Shown in pieces: positions 42,891 to 52,002 of a DNA stretch of 64,000 nucleotides (position 1 is its first letter; each line of letters begins with the position of its first letter). The notes beneath the pieces are model-generated. The model was given only the letters and a program-made list of their open reading frames with translations. It was not told the origin of the DNA and did not search any database. Origin of the DNA: Neptunomonas phycophila (GTDB lineage Bacteria > Pseudomonadota > Gammaproteobacteria > Pseudomonadales > Balneatricaceae); contig NZ_MRCI01000002.1 in NCBI RefSeq assembly GCF_001922575.1, positions 1 to 64,000 of the forward strand, given 5' to 3'. A program made the position numbers and the translations under genes.

Positions 42891-43844
42891 ATGGATTCGG
42901 AACAACGTCGGCACGATTATTTACAGGCGATGGGCATCAGTAGTTGGTTGCCTCGTACGGCGTTACCGGCAGCTAAAGCCTCTCCTGACTGGGTTAATAC
43001 GTTTTTGTATGGTGATTATGGCAGTGAGGGGTTTGATGACTTAGACGATGCCGGTGGCCATGAAAACCACCACAGTGCTCACGAAGTTGAGGTGGCTCAT
43101 CAGACAACGCACCAGCTTGCTGATGCTTTACAAAAATCACCTCCATTGCCATCTGGTCATGCGCGAGAGCAGTTACAGGCGGGTTTGAATGCGTTAACCA
43201 CCAATAAGCCAACAGGGGTTAAGCAAGAAAACGCCGATAACGCAACGGCGCCCCAGGGCGTGCCTTCCCCAGCCGCAGAACTGGCGGCGAATATCGAAAT
43301 TAAGCCACGACAACATAAAGAAGAGATCCCTACTTTCCGTTTGGCGTTTTGGCTATTTGAGCAAGCCATTGTGATCGATAGCATGCCGCCACAAGGGCGT
43401 GTAGGTCAGAATCTTGATCGGCACCAGCGACTGTGTGTGAATATGGTACGCGCCATGGGGGCTAACGCCGAATTGGTCGCATCGCCTTATGTGCTGCCGT
43501 GGCCTATTTTAGTCGGTGATGCGTTAAATCAAGGTCGTACGGTCGCGTCTGAAGCGGTCAGATATAAGCTGGAAAAAGTCTTAGCCGATCACCCGCCGCG
43601 GCCTATTATTTTGCTGGGCGAAAGTGCGGCGCAAATGGTGATGCAGCGAGAAGAAAGCATCGATGATATGCGGGGTATGGTGTTTAATTATCGTAGCGAC
43701 GCTAAGGTCGTTATCAGCCATAGCCTCACGCAAATGCTGCAAATCCCCGAGTGTAAAAAAGAAGCCTGGCAAGATTTACAAGCCTTACTCCCCTTGGCGG
43801 CCTATGTTACGCCCGCCGATGATACGGCTAGCTCGTTATCCTAA
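42891..43844 (+). CDS. HolD (DNA polymerase III psi)-like protein
   Basis: A 317-residue protein. The N-terminus, RRHDYLQAMGISSWLPR, resembles the short chi-binding peptide of HolD. A low-complexity, His/Gln/Ala-rich linker follows (residues ~50-135). The C-terminal ~170 residues look like the uracil-glycosylase-type fold of psi (FWLFEQAIVIDSMPPQGRVG, SHSLTQMLQIPECKKEAWQDLQALL). The gene overlaps rimI by one base, and holD-rimI is the E. coli order. Role inferred: linking the clamp loader to SSB through chi. It is more than twice the length of E. coli psi. Confidence 0.65.
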   Translation: MDSEQRRHDYLQAMGISSWLPRTALPAAKASPDWVNTFLYGDYGSEGFDDLDDAGGHENHHSAHEVEVAHQTTHQLADALQKSPPLPSGHAREQLQAGLNALTTNKPTGVKQENADNATAPQGVPSPAAELAANIEIKPRQHKEEIPTFRLAFWLFEQAIVIDSMPPQGRVGQNLDRHQRLCVNMVRAMGANAELVASPYVLPWPILVGDALNQGRTVASEAVRYKLEKVLADHPPRPIILLGESAAQMVMQREESIDDMRGMVFNYRSDAKVVISHSLTQMLQIPECKKEAWQDLQALLPLAAYVTPADDTASSLS

Positions 43845-44296
43845 TGAATCGTTATTGTGTGGCGGCACTCGCAGCATCTGATATACCAGCTATAGGTGTA
43901 CTAGAGACCTGTTGTTTGCCGCATGAGGCGTGGTCTGAATCTCAATTATTGGCGCATCTACAGCATCCTGACACATTAAATATGGGGGTGTATGACCAAG
44001 ACCGTTTGATCGCTTTTGCAATTAGCCGAGTGGTGTTGGACGAAGTAGAGCTCTATCAAATAGCGACACATCCTGCGTATGCAGGCCAAGGTGTGGCATC
44101 CCAGCTCCTGTCATCATTGGTAACGCGTTGGCGCAGTCAGCACTGCAACGTAGCCCTGCTAGAAGTAAACGCTAGCAATGTGGCGGCGTTACGTTTATAT
44201 GCCAAAATAGGGTTTGTTGAAAATGGCCGTCGTCGGGGTTATTACCAGACAGAGGCCGGAAAGCAAGACGCTGTCTTGATGCAGCTGAGCATCTAA
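43844..44296 (+). CDS. rimI: ribosomal-protein-S18-alanine N-acetyltransferase
   Basis: A 150-residue GNAT enzyme that acetylates the N-terminal Ala of S18. The acetyl-CoA loop is YAGQGVASQLLSSLV, preceded by the RimI text VLDEVELYQIATHPAY and followed by LLEVNASNVAALRLYAKIGF. It shares one base with the upstream psi-like gene (TAATG), as in other gammaproteobacteria. Confidence 0.94.
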   Translation: MNRYCVAALAASDIPAIGVLETCCLPHEAWSESQLLAHLQHPDTLNMGVYDQDRLIAFAISRVVLDEVELYQIATHPAYAGQGVASQLLSSLVTRWRSQHCNVALLEVNASNVAALRLYAKIGFVENGRRRGYYQTEAGKQDAVLMQLSI

Positions 44297-44311
44297 CTTT
44301 AAGGAAAGTGA

Positions 44312-45157
44312 GTGACTCAAATTTTACGTTGGTTAAGTGCAATCTCAACTTGGTTGTTTCGTTCTAAAGCGCCTGTGCCGGTTGAGTGGCAGCCTGAGTG
44401 GAGTCATATTTTGACGGCTAATGTCGCTTTTTATCGAGTACTCAGCGAAGAAGATAAGGCCCTTTTTGAGCATCGAGTTGCGTTATTCTTAGCTACCACA
44501 GCGGTTGAGGCGGGGCAGTTTGAGGTGACTGACAAGGATAGGATGTTAGTCGCCGCAAGTGCCATCATCCCTGTATGGGGCTTCCCCAAGTGGCACTATT
44601 TTAATTTAAAAGCCGTCTACCTATTACCTGCTGCTTTTAACCAGCAATTTGAATGCGGTAAGGCGGATTCTCGTATCACCGGTATGGTGGGCACTGGGCC
44701 TATGGCGGGCAAAATGGCGTTGTGTCGCTCAGCGCTCTATCAAGGTTTTGCTAATAGTAAAGATAAACATAATGTGGGTATTCATGAGTTTGTACATCTT
44801 ATAGATATGTTGGATGGCGAGTGTGATGGCTACCCAGAGCGTTTTAAAGAATATGCCTATTCCATCCCTTGGTTTGAATTGGTTCGTCACAAAACGAACG
44901 AGATAGTGAAACGTAAAAGCAACATTGGTGATTATGCCAGCACCAATCGTGTTGAGTTTTTTGCGGTAGCGTCTGAGTATTTTTTTGAGCGCCCCCAGAT
45001 GATGAAAGATAAGCATCCTAAATTATTTGATGCATTATCGGAGTTCTATCAACAAGATGTGATGGCCATCGAAAAGGATGTGCGAGTTAAGCGTAAGCAG
45101 CGATGCCCATGCGGCAGCAAAAAGCGCTATAAGCACTGCTGTATGCCTAGTGATTAA
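44312..45157 (+). CDS. mtfA: MtfA-like M90 metallopeptidase with C-terminal SEC-C motif
   Basis: A 281-residue zinc peptidase of the M90 family; in E. coli MtfA binds Mlc and affects glucose uptake. The zinc site HEFVHLIDMLDGE (HExxH) is near residue 155, and WGFPKWHYFNLKAVYLLP precedes it. The last ~20 residues carry CPCGSKKRYKHCC, a SEC-C zinc motif known from SecA and absent from E. coli MtfA. The start is a GTG at 44312, behind AAGGAAAG. Confidence 0.9.
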   Translation: MTQILRWLSAISTWLFRSKAPVPVEWQPEWSHILTANVAFYRVLSEEDKALFEHRVALFLATTAVEAGQFEVTDKDRMLVAASAIIPVWGFPKWHYFNLKAVYLLPAAFNQQFECGKADSRITGMVGTGPMAGKMALCRSALYQGFANSKDKHNVGIHEFVHLIDMLDGECDGYPERFKEYAYSIPWFELVRHKTNEIVKRKSNIGDYASTNRVEFFAVASEYFFERPQMMKDKHPKLFDALSEFYQQDVMAIEKDVRVKRKQRCPCGSKKRYKHCCMPSD

Positions 45158-45187
45158 TAACCATAACCATTAGCGAGTATTTTTCAG

Positions 45188-45772
45188 GTGACTAATCGGC
45201 GTTCTTTTTCTGATCATTTATCCACCAATATCACGGTGCTGCTTATTTTGATTGGCAGCATGGCGGGCCTTTATGTGATAGACAATGTGCTGCCAGTTTC
45301 ATTGGCGTATTGGGGGATTATTCCGCGCGACACTGGCAGCTTAGTGCATATTTTTACCGCGCCTTTTATTCACGGTAGTCTCGGCCACTTAGTCAATAAT
45401 CTGGTTGGTCTTACGGTCTTCAGTGCTATTTGTATGGTGCGCTCGCTTCGCTTTTGGCTAGCCGCTAGCGTGTTTGTTATTACCGTGGGAGGTTTGTTGG
45501 TTTGGCTGTTTGGACGCAGCGCATTGCATATTGGGGCTAGTGGCTGGATTTTTGGTTTGTGGAGCATTTTGATTGCGATGGCGTTTTTTGACCGTCGATT
45601 AATTAACATATTAATAGCGCTGGTCGTGGTGATATTTTATGGCGGAATGGCTTATGGCGTATTACCCACGGACCCGCGCATCTCCTTTGAATCCCACCTA
45701 TTTGGAGCATTAGCCGGTGCGCTTTTTGCGTACCTTTATAGCCGAGCAAACAAAAGCGCGCGCCCAACTTAA
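45188..45772 (+). CDS. rhomboid-family intramembrane serine protease
   Basis: A 194-residue protein with about six membrane segments. The active Ser is in HIGASGWIFGL, the partner His in ESHLFGALAGALFAY, and an oxyanion-type HGSLGHLVNN lies before them. It is a short rhomboid without extra domains; its substrates are unknown. The start is a GTG at 45188. Its end overlaps the stop of the convergent DUF2955 gene by 4 bases. Confidence 0.9.
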   Translation: MTNRRSFSDHLSTNITVLLILIGSMAGLYVIDNVLPVSLAYWGIIPRDTGSLVHIFTAPFIHGSLGHLVNNLVGLTVFSAICMVRSLRFWLAASVFVITVGGLLVWLFGRSALHIGASGWIFGLWSILIAMAFFDRRLINILIALVVVIFYGGMAYGVLPTDPRISFESHLFGALAGALFAYLYSRANKSARPT

Positions 45773-46866
45773 TTAATGTATAGGCGTGTTGCTTCAAAGC
45801 GGTTGAGGAGCAGGTGCATTAGGTAGATGACCAGTAAGGTGAGTACGACCGAGACCGAGACCGATGTAAACCGGTATAAGGCGTTGTAGACCAAATCTTG
45901 AGTGGGGGTTAAGTATTGCCCAAATAAGATAGCCATGGTCGTCATTGCACCAAAACCCGCTCCAGACCCGCCACCTTCATGTGCGTGATGTCGTGCAAAT
46001 AGCATGATGCTAAACCACAGTCCAAAGCTAACAAATAGCAGCATATTAGAGTGTGTTAGCAGCACGAACTGAATTAATAACCCTACATTACAACCAATCA
46101 GCGTTCCGACGGCTCGGTTCCATGCCGCTTTGCCAGCGCCGTGCCAGTTAAGGGGAAACAAGATAAGAATCGAAGCCATTTGTGCAGAGAGCGAGCCTTT
46201 TAAATCCAGTACTTGAAAGACAACGAAAGACAAGGTCGCTACCGTTGTGGTTAAGATTATTTCATGGCGTAAATTACTAGCCGGTTTGGGTGGTGGTTTT
46301 CGTGGTGTTCGCGGCTCGGCATCAGGAAAAAACGTATGCATCAACATAGCGATAAGAATCGTCACAAAGGTGGCTGCTATGTTAGACATGACCATGTCGC
46401 TTACATGAGTTGATGGGTACGGATAACTAGCAAAATGCAGCTGAATGGATAACCCGGTAATACCTAGGGCACCAAATAAGAAATAGGGGCCTTGGCTCAT
46501 GCAGCGAAAGAGAATTGCAAACATCACCATAGCTGTCATTGTCATTGGGATAGGTCGGTCACCAAGAACACCTTGTACAAAAAGTGTAGAAAAGCTGATG
46601 AGCACCATGCTGGCTAAAAATTGACGGATCACATGCCCATTTAACACAGGCACCAACGCGAGTAACAGCATGGGGTAAACGACAAAAAAAGCGCCATAGT
46701 TCCAATTCATCAGTTTGCAGATGATAAAACCTAAGGTGCCGCCGAAGGCAGCGCGCAAGCACATTTGCACATCATTGGCAGACAGTGTTTGCGCATAAGG
46801 CCCCGTAGCTGAAGGCCGATACTTCCTAGGTAATAAGCTAACTTTGAATAAGCGCTTAGTAGACAT
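45769..46866 (-). CDS. DUF2955 (FUSC-like) inner-membrane efflux component
   Basis: A 365-residue protein with two sets of about five membrane segments separated by a Pro/Lys-rich loop (residues ~188-200). FUSC/DUF2955-type proteins work with HlyD-family adaptors, as in AaeAB aromatic-acid efflux. It overlaps the HlyD gene by 11 bases, and both follow a MarR gene. Substrates are probably small aromatic or phenolic compounds, by analogy. Confidence 0.87.
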   Translation of the reverse strand: MSTKRLFKVSLLPRKYRPSATGPYAQTLSANDVQMCLRAAFGGTLGFIICKLMNWNYGAFFVVYPMLLLALVPVLNGHVIRQFLASMVLISFSTLFVQGVLGDRPIPMTMTAMVMFAILFRCMSQGPYFLFGALGITGLSIQLHFASYPYPSTHVSDMVMSNIAATFVTILIAMLMHTFFPDAEPRTPRKPPPKPASNLRHEIILTTTVATLSFVVFQVLDLKGSLSAQMASILILFPLNWHGAGKAAWNRAVGTLIGCNVGLLIQFVLLTHSNMLLFVSFGLWFSIMLFARHHAHEGGGSGAGFGAMTTMAILFGQYLTPTQDLVYNALYRFTSVSVSVVLTLLVIYLMHLLLNRFEATRLYIN

Positions 46867-47920
46867 AATGCAGCCAACTAATTAGGTGGGCTTGGATATG
46901 CCCTAACCAAGCGGCTAGCCCAGAAACAGGATAAAGCTGTACGGTACTGCGTGCGCCGGTAGGGAGTGAAGCCAGCAGCTCGGGGTGTTCGTCTAGCGTC
47001 AGGTGTATACGCATGTATTGCGCGTCTCGAATCCAGCGGTCGGATTCGGCTGGGTCGGCTAAGTTGCCGTCAGCGGTTAGTTGGCCCGCTTTAACACCGG
47101 CGTCTACAGAGACCACGAGTGCGTCGTATACTTGTCCTGGAAGGCTGTCGAAAATGACACTTGCCTCATTGCCCACAGCAGCCTTACTGAGTGATTTCTC
47201 GCGAAAGTCAGCGATGATATCGGCTTCATTTGAGACCACGGCCGCGACGGGTGCTCCTGCACTGGCATAGTTACCAGGGACAAGCTGTAAGTTGGTAATG
47301 ATACCGTCTACTTTGGCGCGAACATCGGTGTAGTAGAGTGCGAGCTTTGCATCAGCTAGGTTATTTTCGGCTTGCTTGAGTAAGAGGTTTTGGTCACTTT
47401 TAAGACCCCGTTCGACGGTGGCTTGGTTTTCTTTTGACTTCGCTTCTTCGAGCACCGCCAAAGCAGCCAAGTAGCTCGCGTGTATTTGATCGTATTGCTG
47501 TTGCCCTATATTGCGATTAGCTAACAGGCGCGATAGACGCTTTTGTTCTTTGGATAACTCATTCACATTGGCTGTCGCGGCAGCGACACTGGCTTTGGCG
47601 GCAATTATAGAGACGTCTAATTGTTGATTGGTTTTAACCGCGGCTTTAACCGCTAGTTCGGCTTTAGTGACGGCCAATTGATACGCTTGCTTGTCCAGCG
47701 TAAATAAAACATCACCCTGTTGCACCGGTTGGTTGTTAATAACATGGACGGCTGTAATTTGTCCTCCGACTTCGGGTGCTACACGCACGACTGGATGCAT
47801 AACGCGCGAGTGAGTCGACACTGGCATCCATAAATCGGCGCCCAAAAAATAGATAAAGAGAACGGCAAACAGGACGAGCGCTCTATGCACCCAGCGTTTG
47901 AACAGTTGATCGGGGGTCAT
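46856..47920 (-). CDS. HlyD-family membrane-fusion protein
   Basis: A 354-residue adaptor with one N-terminal membrane anchor (residues ~14-30). A lipoyl half-motif (VRVAPEVGGQITAVHVINNQPVQQGDVLF) and a coiled-coil hairpin (residues ~80-190) follow, then the second barrel (VDGIITNLQLVPGNYASAGAPV). It links the DUF2955 pump to an outer-membrane channel. Overlaps both operon neighbours. Confidence 0.93.
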   Translation of the reverse strand: MTPDQLFKRWVHRALVLFAVLFIYFLGADLWMPVSTHSRVMHPVVRVAPEVGGQITAVHVINNQPVQQGDVLFTLDKQAYQLAVTKAELAVKAAVKTNQQLDVSIIAAKASVAAATANVNELSKEQKRLSRLLANRNIGQQQYDQIHASYLAALAVLEEAKSKENQATVERGLKSDQNLLLKQAENNLADAKLALYYTDVRAKVDGIITNLQLVPGNYASAGAPVAAVVSNEADIIADFREKSLSKAAVGNEASVIFDSLPGQVYDALVVSVDAGVKAGQLTADGNLADPAESDRWIRDAQYMRIHLTLDEHPELLASLPTGARSTVQLYPVSGLAAWLGHIQAHLISWLHYVY

Positions 47921-48417
47921 GGTTGATCTTCCTCGTTATCGACATGGGTTAACCAGCGTTTTGCATTGTTTTCCATGCGCGTTAGTGTGTCGCTCACCGC
48001 TTCCAGCTCTTCATCTGTCACCCCTTGATAAAAAGCCTCTCTAACCGCGTGGATATAGTGGTTAAGCTCAGTAAGCCGATCACGTCCCTTAGGTGTGAAC
48101 CACAAGCACTGGGAGCGTTTGTCACTTGGGTGCTGTCGCCGCTCGATTAAACCGTGCTCTTGCAGTTGGTTTAATGTACGGGTTAGTGAGGGCATTTCTA
48201 TGGCTAGTTCATTCGCGAGTGCTCGCGGAGAGCAGCCTTCACCCAGCTTGCTCAGATGCACCATGGCGGTCCATCGTGATTCGGTCATATCGAGTGGCTG
48301 GACCACGCTTGTTATCGAAGCTCGCCATAAGCGGTGCAGGTGGCCTATTTGCAACCCAAACGATCGATTACGGGGGGACTCGTTTTTTGGCGGGGATGTA
48401 GGTGAATGTTTAGACAC
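47917..48417 (-). CDS. MarR-family regulator of the efflux operon
   Basis: A 166-residue MarR protein: CSPRALANELAIEMPSLTRTLNQLQEHGLIERR is the winged helix and HPSDKRSQCLWFTPKG the wing. The start is a GTG at 48417, preceded by a low-complexity tail that may be disordered. It is the first gene of the marR-hlyD-DUF2955 operon (4-base overlap). Twin palindromes upstream are its likely operators; a small phenolic ligand would relieve repression, as in SlyA/AaeR-like systems. Confidence 0.93.
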   Translation of the reverse strand: MSKHSPTSPPKNESPRNRSFGLQIGHLHRLWRASITSVVQPLDMTESRWTAMVHLSKLGEGCSPRALANELAIEMPSLTRTLNQLQEHGLIERRQHPSDKRSQCLWFTPKGRDRLTELNHYIHAVREAFYQGVTDEELEAVSDTLTRMENNAKRWLTHVDNEEDQP

Positions 48418-48457
48418 GGGAAACTCAGTAGTGGGTGAATATAAAAGTGCTTAATAA

Positions 48458-48501
48458 AGTTAGCAGGCTAATTAGATTGCATTATAGTTAGCTGGCTAAC
48501 T
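48458..48501. promoter_or_regulatory. twin MarR operators
   Basis: AGTTAGC-AG-GCTAATT (48458-48473) and AGTTAGC-TG-GCTAACT (48486-48501) are two near-identical palindromes, centres 28 bases apart, just upstream of the marR start at 48417. They match the architecture of MarR autoregulation. Confidence 0.8.
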
Positions 48502-48628
48502 AGTTGGCAGCCCAATGTTTGAATAAGAGCGTTGCATATTTCGTGTGAAGGCTTGATTGAGGGGGTTGGCAGAGAGCGTATGTAAAGCGGGGTATAGCGG
48601 TGCACACGGCAGTGAGCACCATGGTGTT

Positions 48629-48658
48629 AAGCCCCTTGGCCGGGAGGCAAAGGGCTTT
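48629..48658 (-). terminator. possible terminator after leuA (class II)
   Basis: On the minus strand AAGCCCTTTG pairs with CAAGGGGCTT around a short GC-rich loop, directly after the stop codon. There is no clear T-run, so it may act mainly as an RNA-stabilising stem. Confidence 0.5.
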
Positions 48659-48670
48659 TAGGGAGTAAAC

Positions 48671-50335
48671 TTACGCCGCGTGTACTTGCTCAATTTGGCG
48701 ACGGCTAAAGGCACTGAGCACGGCTTGTAAGCTAGCGGCAGATGTATCTTCTGCGGTGATCACACTGCAATAGGTGCTACCGTTTATATCCAGTGCAATA
48801 CAGGCTTGAGCTTGGGCGTTAGTCCCTTCGGTGAGCGCGTTTTCATCAAAATGAGTGACGCGAATCGTTACACCATAAGCGGCTTCTAGCGCTTGAACTA
48901 AGGCTTCGATTGCTCCAGTGCCTTTACCTTGCAGCGGTGGTTGAACAGCCGGGACTTTAAATGTGCCTTTTACTATCCCGGCATCAGTATGCAGGTCGTA
49001 GCCTGATAATGCCCATTGGGGGTCAATCGCTGCAAAGTGCTCATCATAAAGAGATTTGATTTGTAATGAGGTAATTTCAGCCCCGGTATTTTCTGAAGCC
49101 TTTTGCACGACTTTACTGATAGCTCCATGCATCCACTTAGGCAGTTGTATACCGTAGTCTCGCTCTAAAACAAGCGCCACGCCGCCTTTGCCACTTTGGC
49201 TATTTATACGAACAACGGCTTCATATTCGCGACCAATGTCACGCGGGTCGATGGGTAAGTAAGCCACGTCCCAGTGTTCAAGGTTATGTTGCTCGTGGTA
49301 GCTGATCGATTTACGAATCGCATCCTGGTGGCTACCTGAGAATGCCGTATAGACGAGTTCGCCTGCCCATGGGTGACGTGCAGAGACGGGTAATTCGGTA
49401 CAAAACTCAACGACTTCTATAATTTCTTTGATGTTGGAAAAATCCAACTCAGGATCGACGCCTTGGGAATATAAATTCATACCCATGGTGACGATATCCA
49501 TATTACCCGTGCGTTCGCCGTTGCCAATTAAGGTGCCTTCTACACGGTCGGCTCCGGCCATAACGGCCAATTCAGCGGCAGCGACACCACAGCCGCGGTC
49601 GTTATGCGTGTGAAGACTGATAGTAATATGTTGGCGTTGGCTGATGTGGCGGCAAAAATACTCGATCTGATCGGCGTATACATTCGGTGTAGACACTTCG
49701 ACTGTCGCGGGTAAGTTGATAATGACTTTACGGCCGGTTTCAGGTTTCCATTCGGCAATAACGGCATCACATACTTCCACTGCGTAGTCCATTTCTGTGC
49801 CCGTAAAGCTTTCGGGAGAGTATTGAAATGACCAATGGGTTTCTGGGTTTTGTGATGCGTACTCGCGTACCCATTTAGCGCCTTGAACAGCAATGGCTTT
49901 GATGCCATCGCGATCCATCCCAAAGACCTGCTCGCGTTGAACGGTCGATGTTGAGTTGTACACATGAACAATGGCTTGCTTAGCGCCTTTGAGTGCTTCG
50001 TACGAACGGGAGATAAGATCCTCACGTGCTTGCGTTAAAATTTGAATAGTCACGTCGTCAGGGATCATGTCTTCATTGATCAACTTGCGTACAAAATCAA
50101 AGTCTGGCTGGGATGCTGATGGAAAGCCCACTTCGATTTCTTTAAACCCTAACTTTACTAGCAGCAGGAACATACGTGTTTTTTGTTCGATATTCATCGG
50201 GTTGATAAGTGCTTGGTTGCCATCACGCAAATCAACGCTACACCAATCAGGTGCGCTTGTAATTTGCTTGTCTGGCCAAGTGCGGTCAGTCAAGCGAATA
50301 GGTGTGAATGGACGGTATTTACGATGGTCGAACAT
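48671..50335 (-). CDS. leuA: 2-isopropylmalate synthase, class II
   Basis: Same reaction as the class I enzyme, but of the long actinobacterial/fungal-type class. The 554-residue protein reads TDRTWPDKQITSAPDWCSVD LRDGNQAL near residue 20, SLHTHNDRGCGVAAAE in the barrel, and a C-terminal regulatory domain (residues ~430-550). The ATG at 50335 has CAGGGA before it; a reading up to 50395 has no support. Divergent from an Lrp-type regulator, which may control it by leucine. Its co-existence with leuA at 41291 suggests different regulation or feedback sensitivity. Confidence 0.94.
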   Translation of the reverse strand: MFDHRKYRPFTPIRLTDRTWPDKQITSAPDWCSVDLRDGNQALINPMNIEQKTRMFLLLVKLGFKEIEVGFPSASQPDFDFVRKLINEDMIPDDVTIQILTQAREDLISRSYEALKGAKQAIVHVYNSTSTVQREQVFGMDRDGIKAIAVQGAKWVREYASQNPETHWSFQYSPESFTGTEMDYAVEVCDAVIAEWKPETGRKVIINLPATVEVSTPNVYADQIEYFCRHISQRQHITISLHTHNDRGCGVAAAELAVMAGADRVEGTLIGNGERTGNMDIVTMGMNLYSQGVDPELDFSNIKEIIEVVEFCTELPVSARHPWAGELVYTAFSGSHQDAIRKSISYHEQHNLEHWDVAYLPIDPRDIGREYEAVVRINSQSGKGGVALVLERDYGIQLPKWMHGAISKVVQKASENTGAEITSLQIKSLYDEHFAAIDPQWALSGYDLHTDAGIVKGTFKVPAVQPPLQGKGTGAIEALVQALEAAYGVTIRVTHFDENALTEGTNAQAQACIALDINGSTYCSVITAEDTSAASLQAVLSAFSRRQIEQVHAA

Positions 50336-50671
50336 GGTGTTCCCTGCCTTGTGAGCTACGGTAGTTAAGGATGATTCTTGATCAAAGATATACAAGGAAG
50401 CAGCACAGTTAACGCTGGGTAAGCTAAGGATGCTCTCTAAACGGGGTGCTGTTTAGATGCTTGCCATATTCAATTGGGTTAATCGAATACTCTGCACTCA
50501 TGGATAAATGTGTGCTGGCAGATTCCTGTGTACTTCCTATTGATGAGTAGTCTACGCCTAACGATGCGCAATAGGTTTGCTAAAATGTCTCTTAATGCAA
50601 TTGAATCGCAATAATTTGTATGTTTTTATGGGTTTTGTTTTGTTTTTATTGCGAGTATTTGAGGTGTGGTG
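50336..50671. promoter_or_regulatory. divergent leuA (class II)/lrp control region
   Basis: A 336-base spacer without a gene. It contains a CTAAAC/GTTTAG hairpin near 50450 (with GCACCCC in the loop on the minus strand) and T-rich stretches near 50620-50650 ahead of the regulator, of the kind Lrp proteins bind. No clear consensus Lrp box or leader peptide with Leu codons could be shown. Confidence 0.4.
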
Positions 50672-51157
50672 ATGTTGAATGTGGATCTAGACCGGTTTGA
50701 TATAAAAATATTGCACGAGCTTCAGCGAGACGCATCCATATCAAACCAAGATTTGGCGGATCGAATAGGGCTAACGGCGGCACCCTGTTCGCGCCGAGTT
50801 AAGCAGTTAGAAGAGAGCGGTGTCATCGAGCGGCAGGTCGTGCGCGTAAATGAAAGGAAGGTGGGGCTTAACTTAATAGCCTTGTTACATATCAGTATGG
50901 ACAAGCATATCCCTGAACGTTTCGAGGCATTTGAACAAGCTATTGGTGACATACCAGAGGTGATGGAGTGTTACCTTATTACCGGTCATGATGCTGATTA
51001 CCAATTGAAAGTTGCTGTTGCTGATATGGATAGCTATCACGATATTTTGCTGGGTAAGATCACTCGTATCAGCGGGGTTACAGGGGTTAAGTCGGCATTT
51101 ATTATGCGTAAAGTCATTGATACGACTGCCGTGCCTTTGCACTATTTGGGCCGGTAA
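50672..51157 (+). CDS. Lrp/AsnC-family transcriptional regulator
   Basis: A 161-residue protein with an N-terminal helix-turn-helix (LDRFDIKILHELQRDASISN, DLADRIGLTAAPCSRRVKQLEESGVI) and a RAM ligand-binding domain (MECYLITGHDADYQLKVAVADM, ISGVTGVKSAFIMRKV). The start at the ATG of 50672 is behind GAGG. The position, divergent from leuA class II, suggests leucine-responsive control, though AsnC-family specificity cannot be read from sequence. Confidence 0.93.
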   Translation: MLNVDLDRFDIKILHELQRDASISNQDLADRIGLTAAPCSRRVKQLEESGVIERQVVRVNERKVGLNLIALLHISMDKHIPERFEAFEQAIGDIPEVMECYLITGHDADYQLKVAVADMDSYHDILLGKITRISGVTGVKSAFIMRKVIDTTAVPLHYLGR

Positions 51158-51259
51158 GCGTTTGGTGCTGAGTTCGTTGATGTGTATCAAGGTCTCACTG
51201 TCATTTACGCGTAGCCTAATGATTATGTATACATGTTTGGGACGGATCAGTAGCTTTTT

Positions 51260-51928
51260 ATGAACATTACCGACGGTTTGTTAACGGGTTCTTGGCTTTG
51301 GGTTATCCACGTACTTTTTGTTGTGGGGTTGATGGCGGCTAGCATAAAAGCGCCATGGGATTTGCTGGTCAATGAACGCCGCTTGCAGCATCTTTTTTTC
51401 GCAGTGACTGTCGTATTAATGGTGATGTGGGTTATGCGTGCCGGTATTTCACCTGGGTTGAGCATCCACTTTTTAGGGGTGACGGCGTTAACCCTGATAC
51501 TCGGCTGGGACCTCGCCATCTTGTCGGCTACGTTAGTATTGTTAGCCATGACGGTACTCGGTAAAGAGAGCTGGCAAGGTTTTACGGCAAATGGGATCTG
51601 TTTAGTGGTGCTGCCAGCATTGTTAACGCACGTTATTCAAAGTTGGATTGGTCGTCTCTTACCTAAGAACTTTTTTGTTTACCTGTTCGGTTGCGGGTTC
51701 TTGGGAGCGGCTGTGGTCGTTGCTGTATCGGGTACGGCAATGTCTTTATTATTATGGGTAAGCGATGTGTATCCGTGGGCAAAAATTCAGCACGAATACA
51801 TTAACTACCTTCCTCTTATCATGTTCCCCGAAGCACTGATGAACGGCATGTTGATGACCGGTATTATGGTGTTTTATCCGGATTGGATACGCACGTTTGA
51901 TGCGCGCGTTTACATTGATGAGCAGTAA
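51260..51928 (+). CDS. CbiM-like energy-coupling factor transporter permease
   Basis: A 222-residue membrane protein with six or so hydrophobic segments. ITDGLLTGSWLWVIHVLFVV, GISPGLSIHFLGVTALTLILG and NYLPLIMFPEALMNGMLMTG match the CbiM/PF01891 substrate-binding permease group (Co, Ni or related metals). No ATPase (CbiO/NikO) or CbiQ is next to it, so it either borrows them or acts alone. The region after it has no metal-regulator site. Confidence 0.83.
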   Translation: MNITDGLLTGSWLWVIHVLFVVGLMAASIKAPWDLLVNERRLQHLFFAVTVVLMVMWVMRAGISPGLSIHFLGVTALTLILGWDLAILSATLVLLAMTVLGKESWQGFTANGICLVVLPALLTHVIQSWIGRLLPKNFFVYLFGCGFLGAAVVVAVSGTAMSLLLWVSDVYPWAKIQHEYINYLPLIMFPEALMNGMLMTGIMVFYPDWIRTFDARVYIDEQ

Positions 51929-52002
51929 CGCGCGCTCGCTTGACTGGCTTAAGTGTGATTTGGAAGCCTGCCAAGCGTTTACTGTTTATTGGAAGGGCTG
52001 TT

